Shown: in pieces, positions 25,193-33,588 of the stretch
Numbering within the stretch: position 1 is the stretch's first letter
How the letters are laid out: each line of letters begins with the position of its first letter
Assembly (NCBI GenBank): GCA_027082175.1
Contig: JALWIX010000032.1
Span: 1 to 61,179, forward strand
Direction: 5' to 3'
DNA from: Campylobacterales bacterium
Lineage (GTDB): Bacteria; Campylobacterota; Campylobacteria; Campylobacterales; Nitratiruptoraceae
Length of the DNA stretch: 61,179 nt
Program-made: the position numbers and the translations under genes
Notes under the pieces: generated by a model
What the model saw: only the letters and a program-made list of their open reading frames with translations
Databases searched by the model: none
What the model was told of the DNA's origin: nothing

Positions 25193-27134
25193 TATCTCCA
25201 TTCAAACAAAAATTTTTTTAACATTTTTGATTATTATTTTTATTGGATACGGTATTACTTTTTTTTATATCATGAAATATGAAAACGAAATTTTGATAGA
25301 TAAAGAGATGAAAAAATTAGAAAACAAAGCCGAACAGACACTCTTTGAACTAAAAAATCACCTAATCTTTTTAAAAAAAGAGGCCGCTTTTTTATCAAAA
25401 CTTGAAATTATGGACGATATAATCGCAAAAGATATAGACAAAAGAGTAAGCAATCTTTTAAAGAAAAAGGCGCAAGACCTTGGCGAAAATATTATTTTCG
25501 CCGTTATAGACAATAATGGCAAAATAGTAGCATCCTCGCAAGAAAACATTAAACTTAGCTTTTCAAAACTCAAAAAAGAAGAAGAGATAATACAAAATTT
25601 TTTTATAATCACAATTCCCGTTACAGCTTCCTTTGATAGTAATCGACATATTGGCAAACTTATTTTACTCTACCCTTTAAAAAATCTTGAAAAACATCTA
25701 AAAAATAACGAAGGAATATACTCTTGGATAACTTCCGATATTGTCGATTTCAAAAAACCGGAGATATCCGGAGAAACTCTTGAGGTAAAAAAAAGGTTTT
25801 TTGCGCCTTTGCAAAACCTTATCCTTCATTATGCAGTTGATAAAAAAATCGCTTTAGAAACCGTCTATCATGTACAAACCCTTTTAAATATTGTTTTCCT
25901 TATCATGATACTTTTGACCTCCATCTTCATATTTTTTATATCTAAAAATCTGGTACTTCCTATAAAATCCTTATATGAAACTGCCCATTACATCATCAAA
26001 ACAGGCGATTACAATAAAGAAATTTACTCCAATAGACAAGACGAAATAGGAAATCTCACCAAAATCTTCAATATACTGATAAAAAAGACAAAAGAGTCTC
26101 TAGACTCTATAAAGGCGCAAAGCAAAAAATATGAAGAGAGCTTGATAGACTTGATAGAGTTCTTCAACACTATAACAAAAACCGAATCTAAATACGACAC
26201 TATAACGGTCGCCATAAGAGAATTAAAAAGATTAATGAACACTCAAGACATATTTTTTACAACCGACAAAAGTGAATTTAAAAACGCTTTTATGCTTAAT
26301 ATTGACGTTAAAAATTTTAAAGAAAATCGTTCAGAAAATCTTGGAACAATAGTTATTCATAACCCTGCAAATCAGATAACAAATCTTAAAAGATTTTATA
26401 ACTCCATTGCCCAAATGATCTCTTTGCAAATCGAAAGAATATCTTTAATGGAAGAGTTAAAAGAGACTTTAAGAGCAAAATCCTCTTTTCTTTCCGCTAT
26501 GTCTCATGAACTCAAAACTCCTATAGGCTCTATTTTGAGTCTTTCCCAATATCTGCTTACATCTTCTAAACTTGATCAAAACGATTTAGAATCTGTCTCA
26601 AAAATAGAACATTCCGCAAATCATCTACTTCAGATAATAAACGATATTTTAACTATAGCAAAAGCGGATTCGGGAAAAATCGATATGAATATCTCTAAAA
26701 TAGACATCCCGCAAACTATTAAGGAGGTATTAGATATTTTAAACCCCTTAGCCGAATCAAAGGGCGTCAAAATCATAAACGATATAAAGGGAGAACTAAA
26801 AATAAATACCGACCCTAAATTATTTAAAATAGTAATCATAAATCTAATCTCAAACGCTATAAAATTTACTCCAAAGGGCGATATTCACTTGAGCTTAAAA
26901 AAAGAGAAGAATGATTATAAAATATATATCAAAGATTGCGGCATAGGAATAGACAAAGAGGATATAAAATACATTTTTGACGAATTTTACCAAGGCAAAA
27001 TTTACAAAAGCGGCACGGGACTTGGACTAGCTATCAGCAAAAAATTCGCCGCCTTACTTAAAGGAGATATCATTGTTCATAGTGAAGGAGTCGGTAAAGG
27101 GACGACTACTATTTTTGTTTTTAACTCTTTTTGA
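25167..27134 (+). CDS. Membrane sensor histidine kinase
   Basis: GAGG (25157-25160) is 6 nt before ATG 25167, giving 655 residues. Domains in order: TM helix about 15-37; periplasmic sensor region about 38-235; TM helix about 240-260; HAMP about 260-315; a GAF-like region about 325-430; HisKA with the phospho-acceptor His447 in SAMSHELKTP; and HATPase with NLISNAIKFTPKG, DCGIGI and GTGLGLAISKKF. It autophosphorylates and passes phosphate to a regulator, most likely the one encoded head-on at 27121-27783. It overlaps the PstS-like gene, so that protein may present the ligand to the periplasmic domain. Confidence 0.92.
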   Translation: MVNLNLKNSISIQTKIFLTFLIIIFIGYGITFFYIMKYENEILIDKEMKKLENKAEQTLFELKNHLIFLKKEAAFLSKLEIMDDIIAKDIDKRVSNLLKKKAQDLGENIIFAVIDNNGKIVASSQENIKLSFSKLKKEEEIIQNFFIITIPVTASFDSNRHIGKLILLYPLKNLEKHLKNNEGIYSWITSDIVDFKKPEISGETLEVKKRFFAPLQNLILHYAVDKKIALETVYHVQTLLNIVFLIMILLTSIFIFFISKNLVLPIKSLYETAHYIIKTGDYNKEIYSNRQDEIGNLTKIFNILIKKTKESLDSIKAQSKKYEESLIDLIEFFNTITKTESKYDTITVAIRELKRLMNTQDIFFTTDKSEFKNAFMLNIDVKNFKENRSENLGTIVIHNPANQITNLKRFYNSIAQMISLQIERISLMEELKETLRAKSSFLSAMSHELKTPIGSILSLSQYLLTSSKLDQNDLESVSKIEHSANHLLQIINDILTIAKADSGKIDMNISKIDIPQTIKEVLDILNPLAESKGVKIINDIKGELKINTDPKLFKIVIINLISNAIKFTPKGDIHLSLKKEKNDYKIYIKDCGIGIDKEDIKYIFDEFYQGKIYKSGTGLGLAISKKFAALLKGDIIVHSEGVGKGTTTIFVFNSF

Positions 27135-27783
27135 TTATATACCCAACTCCTCTTACCGTCTCTATAATATCTTTTTTAATCTTTTTTCTTAAATTTTTGA
27201 TATGAGCTTCCACGATATTGCTCCCTTTTAAAGCGTCAAAATCTTTACTTATATGCTCTAAAATCTGAAACTTTGTCAAAACCATATCCGCATTGAGCAT
27301 TAATAACTCCAACAACTCAAACTCTTTCAAAGAGAGATTAATTTTTTTGCCATCTACTTCCACCTCTCTTTTTAGGGTATCTAGTTTTACTCCTTTTATA
27401 GATATTATAGGATTTTTTTGGCTATACTCTCTTCTCAATACAGCCTTAATCCTAGCTAATAGCTCTATATTGGAAAAGGGTTTTTCAAGATAGTCGTCTG
27501 CACCGCAATTTAAAGCTTTAGCTTTATCCAACGCCTCGTTCTTTGAAGACAACATCATAACGGGCGTGGTATATCCATATTCTCTTATCTTTTTTAAAAA
27601 CTCTACGCCGCTTCCGTCTTCTAAAATCCAATCCAAGATTATTAGATTATAATTTTTACTATCTATTTTTCGATAAGCATCTTCAATATTCGATACGCTA
27701 TCTACACTATATTTCTCATTTCTTAAAATCTTTTCCAAGGAATACAAAAGCTCTTTATTGTCGTCGACAATTAATATATACAC
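27121..27783 (-). CDS. OmpR/PhoB-family response regulator
   Basis: AGGAG lies 7 nt before GTG 27783, giving 220 residues and the normal start MYILIVDDN. The receiver domain has Asp7-Asp8, the phospho-acceptor Asp51 (LIILDWIL), the threonine/serine switch in MMLSSK and the lysine in LEKPFS. The C-terminal winged helix contains LSLKEFELLELLM and VRGVGYIIKK. It is encoded convergently with the kinase, overlapping its 3' end by 14 nt, and divergently from the nine-heme cytochrome. This places it to control the cytochrome, itself, or both. Confidence 0.93.
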   Translation of the reverse strand: MYILIVDDNKELLYSLEKILRNEKYSVDSVSNIEDAYRKIDSKNYNLIILDWILEDGSGVEFLKKIREYGYTTPVMMLSSKNEALDKAKALNCGADDYLEKPFSNIELLARIKAVLRREYSQKNPIISIKGVKLDTLKREVEVDGKKINLSLKEFELLELLMLNADMVLTKFQILEHISKDFDALKGSNIVEAHIKNLRKKIKKDIIETVRGVGYIIKKS

Positions 27784-27797
27784 AAAAAATCTCCTTT

Positions 27798-27815
27798 TTT
27801 TCATCAAATTTTCAT
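27798..27815. promoter_or_regulatory. Direct repeat with 11-bp period in the regulator-cytochrome gap
   Basis: TTTTCAT occurs at 27798-27804 and again at 27809-27815, an 11-bp period typical of tandem half-sites for PhoB/OmpR-type regulators. It sits in the 82-bp gap between the regulator start and the cytochrome start. The sequence is T-rich, so chance is a real alternative. Confidence 0.35.
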
Positions 27816-27865
27816 AATCATAGTTTATTATTATTTTTTGAAATTAATTATTAAAGGAGAAAGGC

Positions 27866-30139
27866 ATGTATAAAGTTTTTCTATACTCCTTAGGCTTGAG
27901 CATAGCTCTCTTATTTTCCGGTTGCGGAGGAGGAGGCGGAGGCGATAGCACAACAACTTCAACTGCGACTACTACCACAACGGCAAATGCCGGGGTATTT
28001 ATCGACAGCAAAGTTTCAGGTCTGGAGTATATTGGTAATTTAGGCACATCCGGCGAGACAGACTCTTTGGGAAGATTCTATTTTAAAGATGGAGAAATAA
28101 TTACTTTTAAAATAGGAAACGTAATATTAGGCGAAGTTCAACCGGATCCAAACGATTTTATAGTAACCCCGCAAAAAATATATGAATATAAGCTTAAACA
28201 GCCTGTGGACGCCAATGACACAAGAGTGATTAGAATGGTTCAGTTTTTAATGTCTGCGGATATTGACGAGGACCCTACAAACGGAATAACAATCCCAGAC
28301 GAATTAAAACAACTTCTTAATCAAAAACTGCCGTTAAGATTTGACGAAGAGAACGATATAAATGAGACTATTATCAAAACTTATCTTGAAAAAGAGACTA
28401 TCGCCACGGAAGATGAAGCTCTCTCTCACTACGAAGAATCATTGATAGAAATAGAGATAGAAAAAGATGAGTTAGAAAAAGAAGTTGAAGAGTATAAAGA
28501 AGAGTATGATGAAGAAGAATATACAACACCTACTGCCACATCATCGTCGGAGTACCAACTTTTAGCGTGGAACGATCTTGGAATGCACTGTATGGATGGT
28601 AACGATTATTCTGTTTTTTCTATCTTGCCTCCTTATAATACGTTGGTAGCTCAACTTATCAAAAAAGGCGATAAAACCGCTGAGTTGGTAACTTCAGGAG
28701 TTATAGTAACTTATGAAGCCGCGCCATCTTTTGATGGAAAATATAACACTACAAGCAGCGATAAAACAAACTTCTGGGATTATGTCACAAAACTTTTCGG
28801 TCTCAATCTACAACCAGATATAGGTTTAAAAGGTAAACCTGTTCAAAGTTTGTCGCCTGCCAATATGGATTTTAACAGCACGTATAAATGGTGGATCGCT
28901 GAAGGAATTCCGACGGCTCCTAAAAACGACGACGGTTCTATAAACCATTATCCATTGGTAAAAGTTGTCGCAAAAGATTTAGCCGGAAACGTTCTTGCCG
29001 AAACAACTACGGTCTTACCTGTTAGCGACGAAATGGATTGTAAAAAATGCCATAGCTCTACATCCGGTTATGACGCCGCTAAACCGACAAACGGATGGGT
29101 AGAATTATCTGATCCTGAAAAAGATTATAAATACAATATTCTTAGACTTCACGATGAAAAATTTCCAAATGCCGTATTGGAACACAACGCATCACTATCG
29201 GCAAAAGGTTGGAATTATAATGTTAACGGTTTGGAAGAGACAGCCAAAGAGGGAACGCCGGTTTTATGTGCCTCTTGCCATAAAAGCAACGCGCTACCTG
29301 GCACCGGAGTAGACAACATATCGCCGCTAACACAGGCTATTCACGCAAAACACTCAAATGTTATTGATCCAGAAACCAACTTATCTCTTAACGATTCTCT
29401 TAATAGAAATGCTTGTTACACTTGTCACCCGGGCTCAACTACGCAGTGTCTAAGAGGAGCTATGGGTAAAGCAAAAAATCCTGATGGAACAAATCTAATT
29501 GAGTGCCAAAGTTGTCACGGTGTTATGAGCGCTGTTGGCAGCAGCAATAGAGAAGGATGGTTAGATGAACCTGACTGTCAAAGTTGTCATCAAGATGGAA
29601 AACGCTATACAGAAGCAGTAACTGATATGTTAACAGGAACTCTTAGAACAGCGATAGATAAACGTTTTGCGACAAATCCGGATACGCCTGTTCAAGGAAA
29701 GAGTCTATATAGATTTAGTAAAGGACATGGCGGACTACAATGTTCGGCTTGTCACGGCTCAACACATGCGATTTACCCTTCCATCAGATTGGAAGATAAT
29801 ATACAAAGTATTGCCGCACAAGGACATACAGGAACAATAGCCGAATGTACGGCATGTCACTTGACAGTGCCAGATACCGTCAACGGCGGTCCTCATGGAC
29901 TTCATACCGTAGGACAAAGTTGGATAGAAAATCATGAAGATGCGGCTAAAAACAATCTTTCAAGCTGTAGCTCGTGCCACGGAAGCGATTATAGGGGAAG
30001 CGAGCTTTCAAAAACTTTTAGCTCTAGAACATTTTATATAGAAGATGGACAAACCAAAACATTTGCCGCTGGACATAAAATAAGCTGTTACGATTGTCAT
30101 AACGGACCTTACGGCGAAGACGAAGACGATGATGATTAA
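27866..30139 (+). CDS. Nine-heme c-type cytochrome lipoprotein
   Basis: A 757-residue protein with a strong AAAGGAG ribosome site. A signal peptide ends at a lipobox (LFSGCGGGGGGDS), then comes a Thr/Ser-rich linker. Residues about 45-190 look like a beta-rich domain, then a very acidic helical stretch (about 190-220). A segment with NDLGMHCMDGNDYSVFSI follows. Nine CXXCH heme motifs come next: CKKCH, CASCH, CYTCH, CQSCH, CQSCH, CSACH, CTACH, CSSCH, CYDCH. The tail is a run of Glu/Asp. It is probably anchored in the outer membrane or on the surface and carries electrons to or from acceptors. The partner is not known; control by the adjacent two-component system is likely. Confidence 0.92.
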   Translation: MYKVFLYSLGLSIALLFSGCGGGGGGDSTTTSTATTTTTANAGVFIDSKVSGLEYIGNLGTSGETDSLGRFYFKDGEIITFKIGNVILGEVQPDPNDFIVTPQKIYEYKLKQPVDANDTRVIRMVQFLMSADIDEDPTNGITIPDELKQLLNQKLPLRFDEENDINETIIKTYLEKETIATEDEALSHYEESLIEIEIEKDELEKEVEEYKEEYDEEEYTTPTATSSSEYQLLAWNDLGMHCMDGNDYSVFSILPPYNTLVAQLIKKGDKTAELVTSGVIVTYEAAPSFDGKYNTTSSDKTNFWDYVTKLFGLNLQPDIGLKGKPVQSLSPANMDFNSTYKWWIAEGIPTAPKNDDGSINHYPLVKVVAKDLAGNVLAETTTVLPVSDEMDCKKCHSSTSGYDAAKPTNGWVELSDPEKDYKYNILRLHDEKFPNAVLEHNASLSAKGWNYNVNGLEETAKEGTPVLCASCHKSNALPGTGVDNISPLTQAIHAKHSNVIDPETNLSLNDSLNRNACYTCHPGSTTQCLRGAMGKAKNPDGTNLIECQSCHGVMSAVGSSNREGWLDEPDCQSCHQDGKRYTEAVTDMLTGTLRTAIDKRFATNPDTPVQGKSLYRFSKGHGGLQCSACHGSTHAIYPSIRLEDNIQSIAAQGHTGTIAECTACHLTVPDTVNGGPHGLHTVGQSWIENHEDAAKNNLSSCSSCHGSDYRGSELSKTFSSRTFYIEDGQTKTFAAGHKISCYDCHNGPYGEDEDDDD

Positions 30140-30202
30140 ACAGGTCGGCCTTTAGGCTGGCTTGTAAATAAAATGTAGATTTTAAATTAGAAGTAAAAGT
30201 AG

Positions 30203-30224
30203 CAGAAGCGCGAAAGCGCTTCTG
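30203..30224. terminator. Hairpin terminator between convergent cytochrome and RRM genes
   Basis: A perfect 9-bp GC-rich stem (cagaagcgc/gcgcttctg) with a GAAA loop lies between the two convergent genes. The flanks are only moderately T/A-rich (ttattt on the right). It can act in both directions. Confidence 0.7.
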
Positions 30225-30231
30225 TTATTTG

Positions 30232-30501
30232 TTAGTTAAATTCTCTTCTAGGTCTAGCCTCTCTTGGTCTAGCTTCGTTCACTCTTAAAGTTCTTCCTTC
30301 AAACTCTTTTCCGTCAAGCGCGTCAATAGCTTTTAGAGCGCCGTCATCTTCCATCTCAACAAAACCGAAACCTCTCGGTCTTCCAGTCTCTCTATCAGTT
30401 ATCAATTTTACCGAATTTACTTCACCGTACTGAGAGAATAGCTCTCTAACTTCTTCTTCACCCGATCTGTAAGGTAGATTACCTACATAAATTTGCTTCA
30501 T
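30232..30501 (-). CDS. RRM-type RNA-binding protein
   Basis: An 89-residue single RNA-recognition-motif protein. RNP2 is IYVGNLPY at residues 4-11 and RNP1 is RGFGFVEM at about 43-50; the C-terminus is a short Arg/Pro-rich tail. Such small RRM proteins are widespread in bacteria, often cold- or stress-responsive, and bind RNA non-specifically or act as chaperones. AAGGGA lies 7 nt before the ATG. A TATAAT at 30580-30585 gives a leader of about 70-80 nt, which is long enough for regulation of translation. Confidence 0.92.
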   Translation of the reverse strand: MKQIYVGNLPYRSGEEEVRELFSQYGEVNSVKLITDRETGRPRGFGFVEMEDDGALKAIDALDGKEFEGRTLRVNEARPREARPRREFN

Positions 30502-30579
30502 TGCGTTGTCCCTTTGAAATAAAATGCGTCTCTTAAGATAGAAAAGCCGAAGAAGACTTTTAAATCGAAAGAGAAAAAC

Positions 30580-30585
30580 ATTATA
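30580..30585 (-). promoter_or_regulatory. -10 element of the RRM gene
   Basis: On the minus strand GGTATAAT is an extended-type -10 with an A/T-rich upstream region, the common form of sigma-70 promoters in Campylobacterota. It would start transcription about 70-75 nt before the RRM start codon. Confidence 0.6.
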
Positions 30586-30635
30586 CCACTTTTTATCTTT
30601 TTATCCAAACTTTTTTTTAAAAACCCTATAAGTTA

Positions 30636-31058
30636 TCACTTTTTCTTCTTTTTGTTTCTCTTTTTCACAGGTTCATGTCTTAAATCTTCAAGCATAGGCA
30701 AAAAAGTCTCTATAAGTTTTCTTGCTTCTATATGGACGCCTTGCGATAATTTGGCATTCTCTTTTAAAGCTTCCTTTACCTCATTTTGCAGTAAATCTAT
30801 CTTCTCCTCTTTTTGCTTAATAATCTCTTTTAACTCTTTTATCTCCGTCTCTTTTTTTTCAATCTCTTCTAAAAAGAGACTGAAAAATTGCTCATAATCA
30901 TCTTTTGCCATCTTTTGAGCGGAATCCTCCTCTAAAATAACATATATATGACCATTTTCTTTTACAGAATCTAAAGTTCCTCTGCTGATTCTTTTTCTAA
31001 CAGCCTGTTCAGAGATACCTAAAATTTGCGCAGCCTCTTTTATAGATATCTTTTTCAT
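30636..31058 (-). CDS. HTH plus coiled-coil protein, probable DNA-binding
   Basis: A 140-residue protein. Residues 1-45 are an excisionase/MerR-like helix-turn-helix: ISIKEAAQILGISEQAVRKR, then RGTLDSVKENGHIYV. Residues about 60-105 are a Lys/Glu-rich coiled coil (heptads in EIEKKETEIKELKEIIKQ), and the C-terminus ends in a lysine cluster (KKRNKKKKK). The layout suggests a dimeric DNA-binding protein with a basic tail. The target is unknown. AAGGA lies a few bases before the ATG. A TATAAT on the minus strand at 31093-31098 gives a short leader. Confidence 0.75.
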   Translation of the reverse strand: MKKISIKEAAQILGISEQAVRKRISRGTLDSVKENGHIYVILEEDSAQKMAKDDYEQFFSLFLEEIEKKETEIKELKEIIKQKEEKIDLLQNEVKEALKENAKLSQGVHIEARKLIETFLPMLEDLRHEPVKKRNKKKKK

Positions 31059-31092
31059 TATCTTCCTTGATTTTTAAAAATGATTAATTAAT

Positions 31093-31098
31093 ATTATA
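31093..31098 (-). promoter_or_regulatory. -10 element of the HTH/coiled-coil gene
   Basis: TATAAT on the minus strand in a very AT-rich context, about 35 nt before the start codon at 31058. It is immediately next to the structured non-coding patch. Confidence 0.55.
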
Positions 31099-31127
31099 AT
31101 AGATTAATGAAGAAAACGCTTAAATGA

Positions 31128-31183
31128 GCAAAGGCAAGCCGTAAGGCTTAGGGAAGCAAACTGCTTTGCTTCCGTGCCTTTGC
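31128..31183. repeat. Three-way-junction-like structured element
   Basis: A perfect outer stem gcaaaggca (31128-31136) / tgcctttgc (31175-31183) encloses two hairpins. The first is aagcc-gtaa-ggctt (31136-31149). The second is ggaagcaaa-ctgc-tttgcttcc (31152-31173), a perfect 9-bp stem. No coding frame explains this. The left part is repeated at 31309-31339. Confidence 0.8.
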
Positions 31184-31189
31184 GAAAGC

Positions 31190-31246
31190 TTTGAGTATAT
31201 GTGAGTTCTAAACTCATCAGAGTTTAGTAACGAACATACGAAAAGC
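31190..31246. repeat. Second hairpin of the structured patch
   Basis: An 8-bp perfect stem ctaaactc-atca-gagtttag is extended by gtt/aac and gtatatg/catac pairs with small internal loops, making a hairpin of about 50 nt. It lies directly after the junction element. Confidence 0.6.
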
Positions 31247-31260
31247 TAATTTACCTTGAA

Positions 31261-31294
31261 GAAAATCTCCATTGTAAAGCAATGCGAGATTTTC
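31261..31294. repeat. Third hairpin of the structured patch
   Basis: Outer stem gaaaatctc (31261-31269) / gagattttc (31286-31294), 9 bp perfect, encloses cattg/caatg with a TAAAG loop. Flanking ttacc/ggttaa may extend it. There is no T-run, so it is not a simple terminator. Confidence 0.7.
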
Positions 31295-31308
31295 GGTTAA
31301 AATATTTT

Positions 31309-31339
31309 AAAGGCAAGCCGTAAGGCTTAGGGAAGCAAA
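31309..31339. repeat. Second copy of the 31-bp direct repeat
   Basis: It is identical to 31130-31160 for 31 bp but lacks the right half needed for the junction stems. The two copies bracket the hairpins. This copy ends 12 bp before the stop codon of the glycine-zipper gene. Confidence 0.85.
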
Positions 31340-31350
31340 ATATAGTGTAT

Positions 31351-31866
31351 TCAATAAGAGACGGTCACGTTTATTTTTAATCTTTTAAGAGGTCTTTTGC
31401 TAAATTTCACAATCTTTTTTCCGTTATAAAATGCGTAGTTTCTATATCCTCTTTGAATACGCTCCTGACGCTCCTCATATCTAGTTCTACATCTTTTAAC
31501 TTTTTTGTAGCCTCTTTCTATATAAGCGTCGCTCTTTTTAGATAGATTTTTTCCAACCAACGTTCCGATAATGGCTCCACCTACAGTGGCCGCGGTCTTT
31601 CCTCCTCCTTCGCCTATCTGATGGCCGATAATTCCTCCCGCTACTCCTCCTATAAGCGCTCCAACATTATCGTCTATGCCTCCATTATAACTGTGTTCTA
31701 CAGGCACTTCTTCATACCAACACTCTTGATAGGGTATTCTTTTAGTAATCGTCCTGTAAATAGGCTCGCTTCTTATTACCTCAACATACTCTACATAACT
31801 AAAAGAGGCTGCAAAAATATTTGAACCTAAAAGAAGAAGTATTACTGATAGAAAAATCTTTTTCAT
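31351..31866 (-). CDS. Glycine-zipper outer-membrane protein (17-kDa surface antigen-like)
   Basis: A 171-residue exported protein with a signal peptide (IFLSVILLLLGSNIFA). Around residues 65-110 it has a glycine zipper made of two helices, GALIGGVAGGIIGHQIG and AATVGGAIIGTLVG. This is the type seen in Rickettsia 17-kDa antigen and SlyB-like proteins, which sit in the outer-membrane or periplasmic space. The C-terminus is basic and tyrosine-rich. AGGAGG is 6 nt before the ATG and lies within a small hairpin. Its role in envelope stability is inferred from the family. Confidence 0.78.
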   Translation of the reverse strand: MKKIFLSVILLLLGSNIFAASFSYVEYVEVIRSEPIYRTITKRIPYQECWYEEVPVEHSYNGGIDDNVGALIGGVAGGIIGHQIGEGGGKTAATVGGAIIGTLVGKNLSKKSDAYIERGYKKVKRCRTRYEERQERIQRGYRNYAFYNGKKIVKFSKRPLKRLKINVTVSY

Positions 31867-31873
31867 AGCTCAC

Positions 31874-31891
31874 CTCCTATGATTTTAGGAG
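31874..31891 (-). promoter_or_regulatory. Hairpin covering the ribosome-binding site of the glycine-zipper gene
   Basis: On the transcript, CTCCTA pairs with TAGGAG around a 6-nt loop, and the right arm is the Shine-Dalgarno itself. A weak 6-bp stem like this could lower translation at low temperature, as a simple RNA thermometer. This is only a sequence-based suggestion. Confidence 0.4.
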
Positions 31892-31924
31892 ATGATATAA
31901 GAAAATTGAGGAAAAATTGTGGAA

Positions 31925-33511
31925 TTATGTTTTAAACCTCTCTAGTATTTTATTTAAATTAATGGCTATTTTATTTATTTCTTCAATCAATCCTTTCATC
32001 TGCGATACGCTATCTATATTTTCTTGCGAAACTTCTTTTATTCTCTCTATCTCATTAAGTATTTTTTCTACCTCTTTAGCTAAAGATTGCGATATATTTA
32101 AAGAATCTATGCTAACTTTATTGACGTTATCCATAAAATCTGCAGTCTCTATCATATTTTTCTCGCTCTCTTTAGCAGAAACCATCAATTCTTGTAGCTC
32201 TTTTGCATTTTGATCCATATTTTTGGCGCTTTTTATTATCTCATCTATTATTTCGTTAATAGTCTCATCAATATCTTGAAGACTAGCTTGAGACTGTTCC
32301 GCAAGTCTTCTCACCTCTTCGGCCACCACCGCAAAACCTTTTCCATGTTCTCCGCTTCTTGCCGCTTCTATAGCTGCGTTTAATGCTAAAAGATTAGTTT
32401 TGTTAGCTATTTCAGCAATAACAATTAAAACCTCTTTTACGGAATCAGCACTTTTTGAAAGATTATTTAATCTTTGAGCGAGTTTTACGCCATCATTTGA
32501 TTGTTTCTCAATTTTTGTTGTAAGTTTGGATATCTCGTTTTGGATTATATTGATCTTATCTTTAGCGTTTAAAACATTTTCTTGCGACTTTTTGATAGTT
32601 AAAAGACTATTTTCAAGCGCTACATGAACGTTTTTACCTATCGATACGCTCTCTTCCACAAGCTCAATTCCTTCATGTAAGCGTTTTGTGACTTTTTCAG
32701 ACTCTTCGCTTAACTGATTTGCGATTTCAAGATTTTTTTTACTTGCTTTTTTAGCATTTGAAATAACATTCTGAATTTTTTCTATAAAAGCGTCGATCCA
32801 ATTAACAGCCTCGGCTATCTCATCTTTTTTTACAAATTTTAATCTTTTTGTCAAATCACCCTCTCCGCTAGCTATATCTTTAGCTCTTGTAGTTAACACA
32901 TTTATAGGTTTAAAAACGTTTTTATTAAAAAAATGAGTAAAAAGAGCTATTAAAATTATTATGGAGACTAATATGCCGCTAAAAAGATAGAATTTTAATG
33001 AGTTAATCTGTTTAGTTATACTCTCCAAAGATATGTCTAAATCTATCACGCCTAAAACATCTCCCACCTTTGCGTTTGTATGACAGCTTAAACAATCTTC
33101 AGTAGCATAAATAGGTTTTAAAAGTTTTATATTGTCTTTAGTTTTACTCTCAATATATTTGATTTTCTTTGTTTTAAAAACCTGTTTTATTTCATTATTA
33201 TAATCTTCAAAATTTTCATTTAAACCAAAAAGCTGTATTACCTGTTTTGATTTTGCGATATCAATATCTTTTATCCCCTCGATTTTTTTAATACTATTTA
33301 ATGTTTTTTGCACTTCTTCGCTACTTCCAAAATTCATACTAGTTCTAATTGCCACAAATATAGAGTCGCTTAATGTTTTAAGATTCTCTTTCGCGCTTTT
33401 ATCGATAATCTGGTTAAAACTAGTAAAAAGATGAAGCGAAAGCAAAATAAAAATTGTTAAAAGCGTAGATAGCAACATAACTATAAATTTGGCTCGGATC
33501 GATTTAGGCAT
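31925..33511 (-). CDS. Methyl-accepting chemotaxis protein with periplasmic c-type heme motif
   Basis: AAGG is 6 nt before ATG 33511 (MPKSIRAKF), giving 528 residues. TM helix about 8-30; periplasmic domain about 31-170 containing [17 protein letters not shown], a single CXXCH followed by the usual glycine/valine strand of DUF3365/Tll0287-like heme sensors; TM helix about 172-192; HAMP; then a signalling domain with the hairpin tip [42 protein letters not shown] split over about 40 residues. It should signal to CheA/CheW in response to redox state or a gas ligand. Its own -10 TATAAT is at 33541-33546. Confidence 0.9.
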   Translation of the reverse strand: MPKSIRAKFIVMLLSTLLTIFILLSLHLFTSFNQIIDKSAKENLKTLSDSIFVAIRTSMNFGSSEEVQKTLNSIKKIEGIKDIDIAKSKQVIQLFGLNENFEDYNNEIKQVFKTKKIKYIESKTKDNIKLLKPIYATEDCLSCHTNAKVGDVLGVIDLDISLESITKQINSLKFYLFSGILVSIIILIALFTHFFNKNVFKPINVLTTRAKDIASGEGDLTKRLKFVKKDEIAEAVNWIDAFIEKIQNVISNAKKASKKNLEIANQLSEESEKVTKRLHEGIELVEESVSIGKNVHVALENSLLTIKKSQENVLNAKDKINIIQNEISKLTTKIEKQSNDGVKLAQRLNNLSKSADSVKEVLIVIAEIANKTNLLALNAAIEAARSGEHGKGFAVVAEEVRRLAEQSQASLQDIDETINEIIDEIIKSAKNMDQNAKELQELMVSAKESEKNMIETADFMDNVNKVSIDSLNISQSLAKEVEKILNEIERIKEVSQENIDSVSQMKGLIEEINKIAINLNKILERFKT

Positions 33512-33540
33512 GTGCATCCTTTTAGTAAAAATAATAATCA

Positions 33541-33546
33541 ATTATA
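33541..33546 (-). promoter_or_regulatory. -10 element of the chemoreceptor gene
   Basis: TATAAT on the minus strand in the 77-bp gap after gspF, about 30 nt before the start codon. It supports separate transcription from the type II secretion operon. Confidence 0.5.
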
Positions 33547-33588
33547 ATAAATTTTTTTTAAGAGACTATAAATCAAAAATTATCGATT

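Noticed and set aside
31128-31183. A tRNA or tmRNA gene from the junction-shaped fold
   Set aside because: There is no T-arm GTTCRA motif, acceptor CCA or anticodon-type loop, and the arm lengths are wrong.
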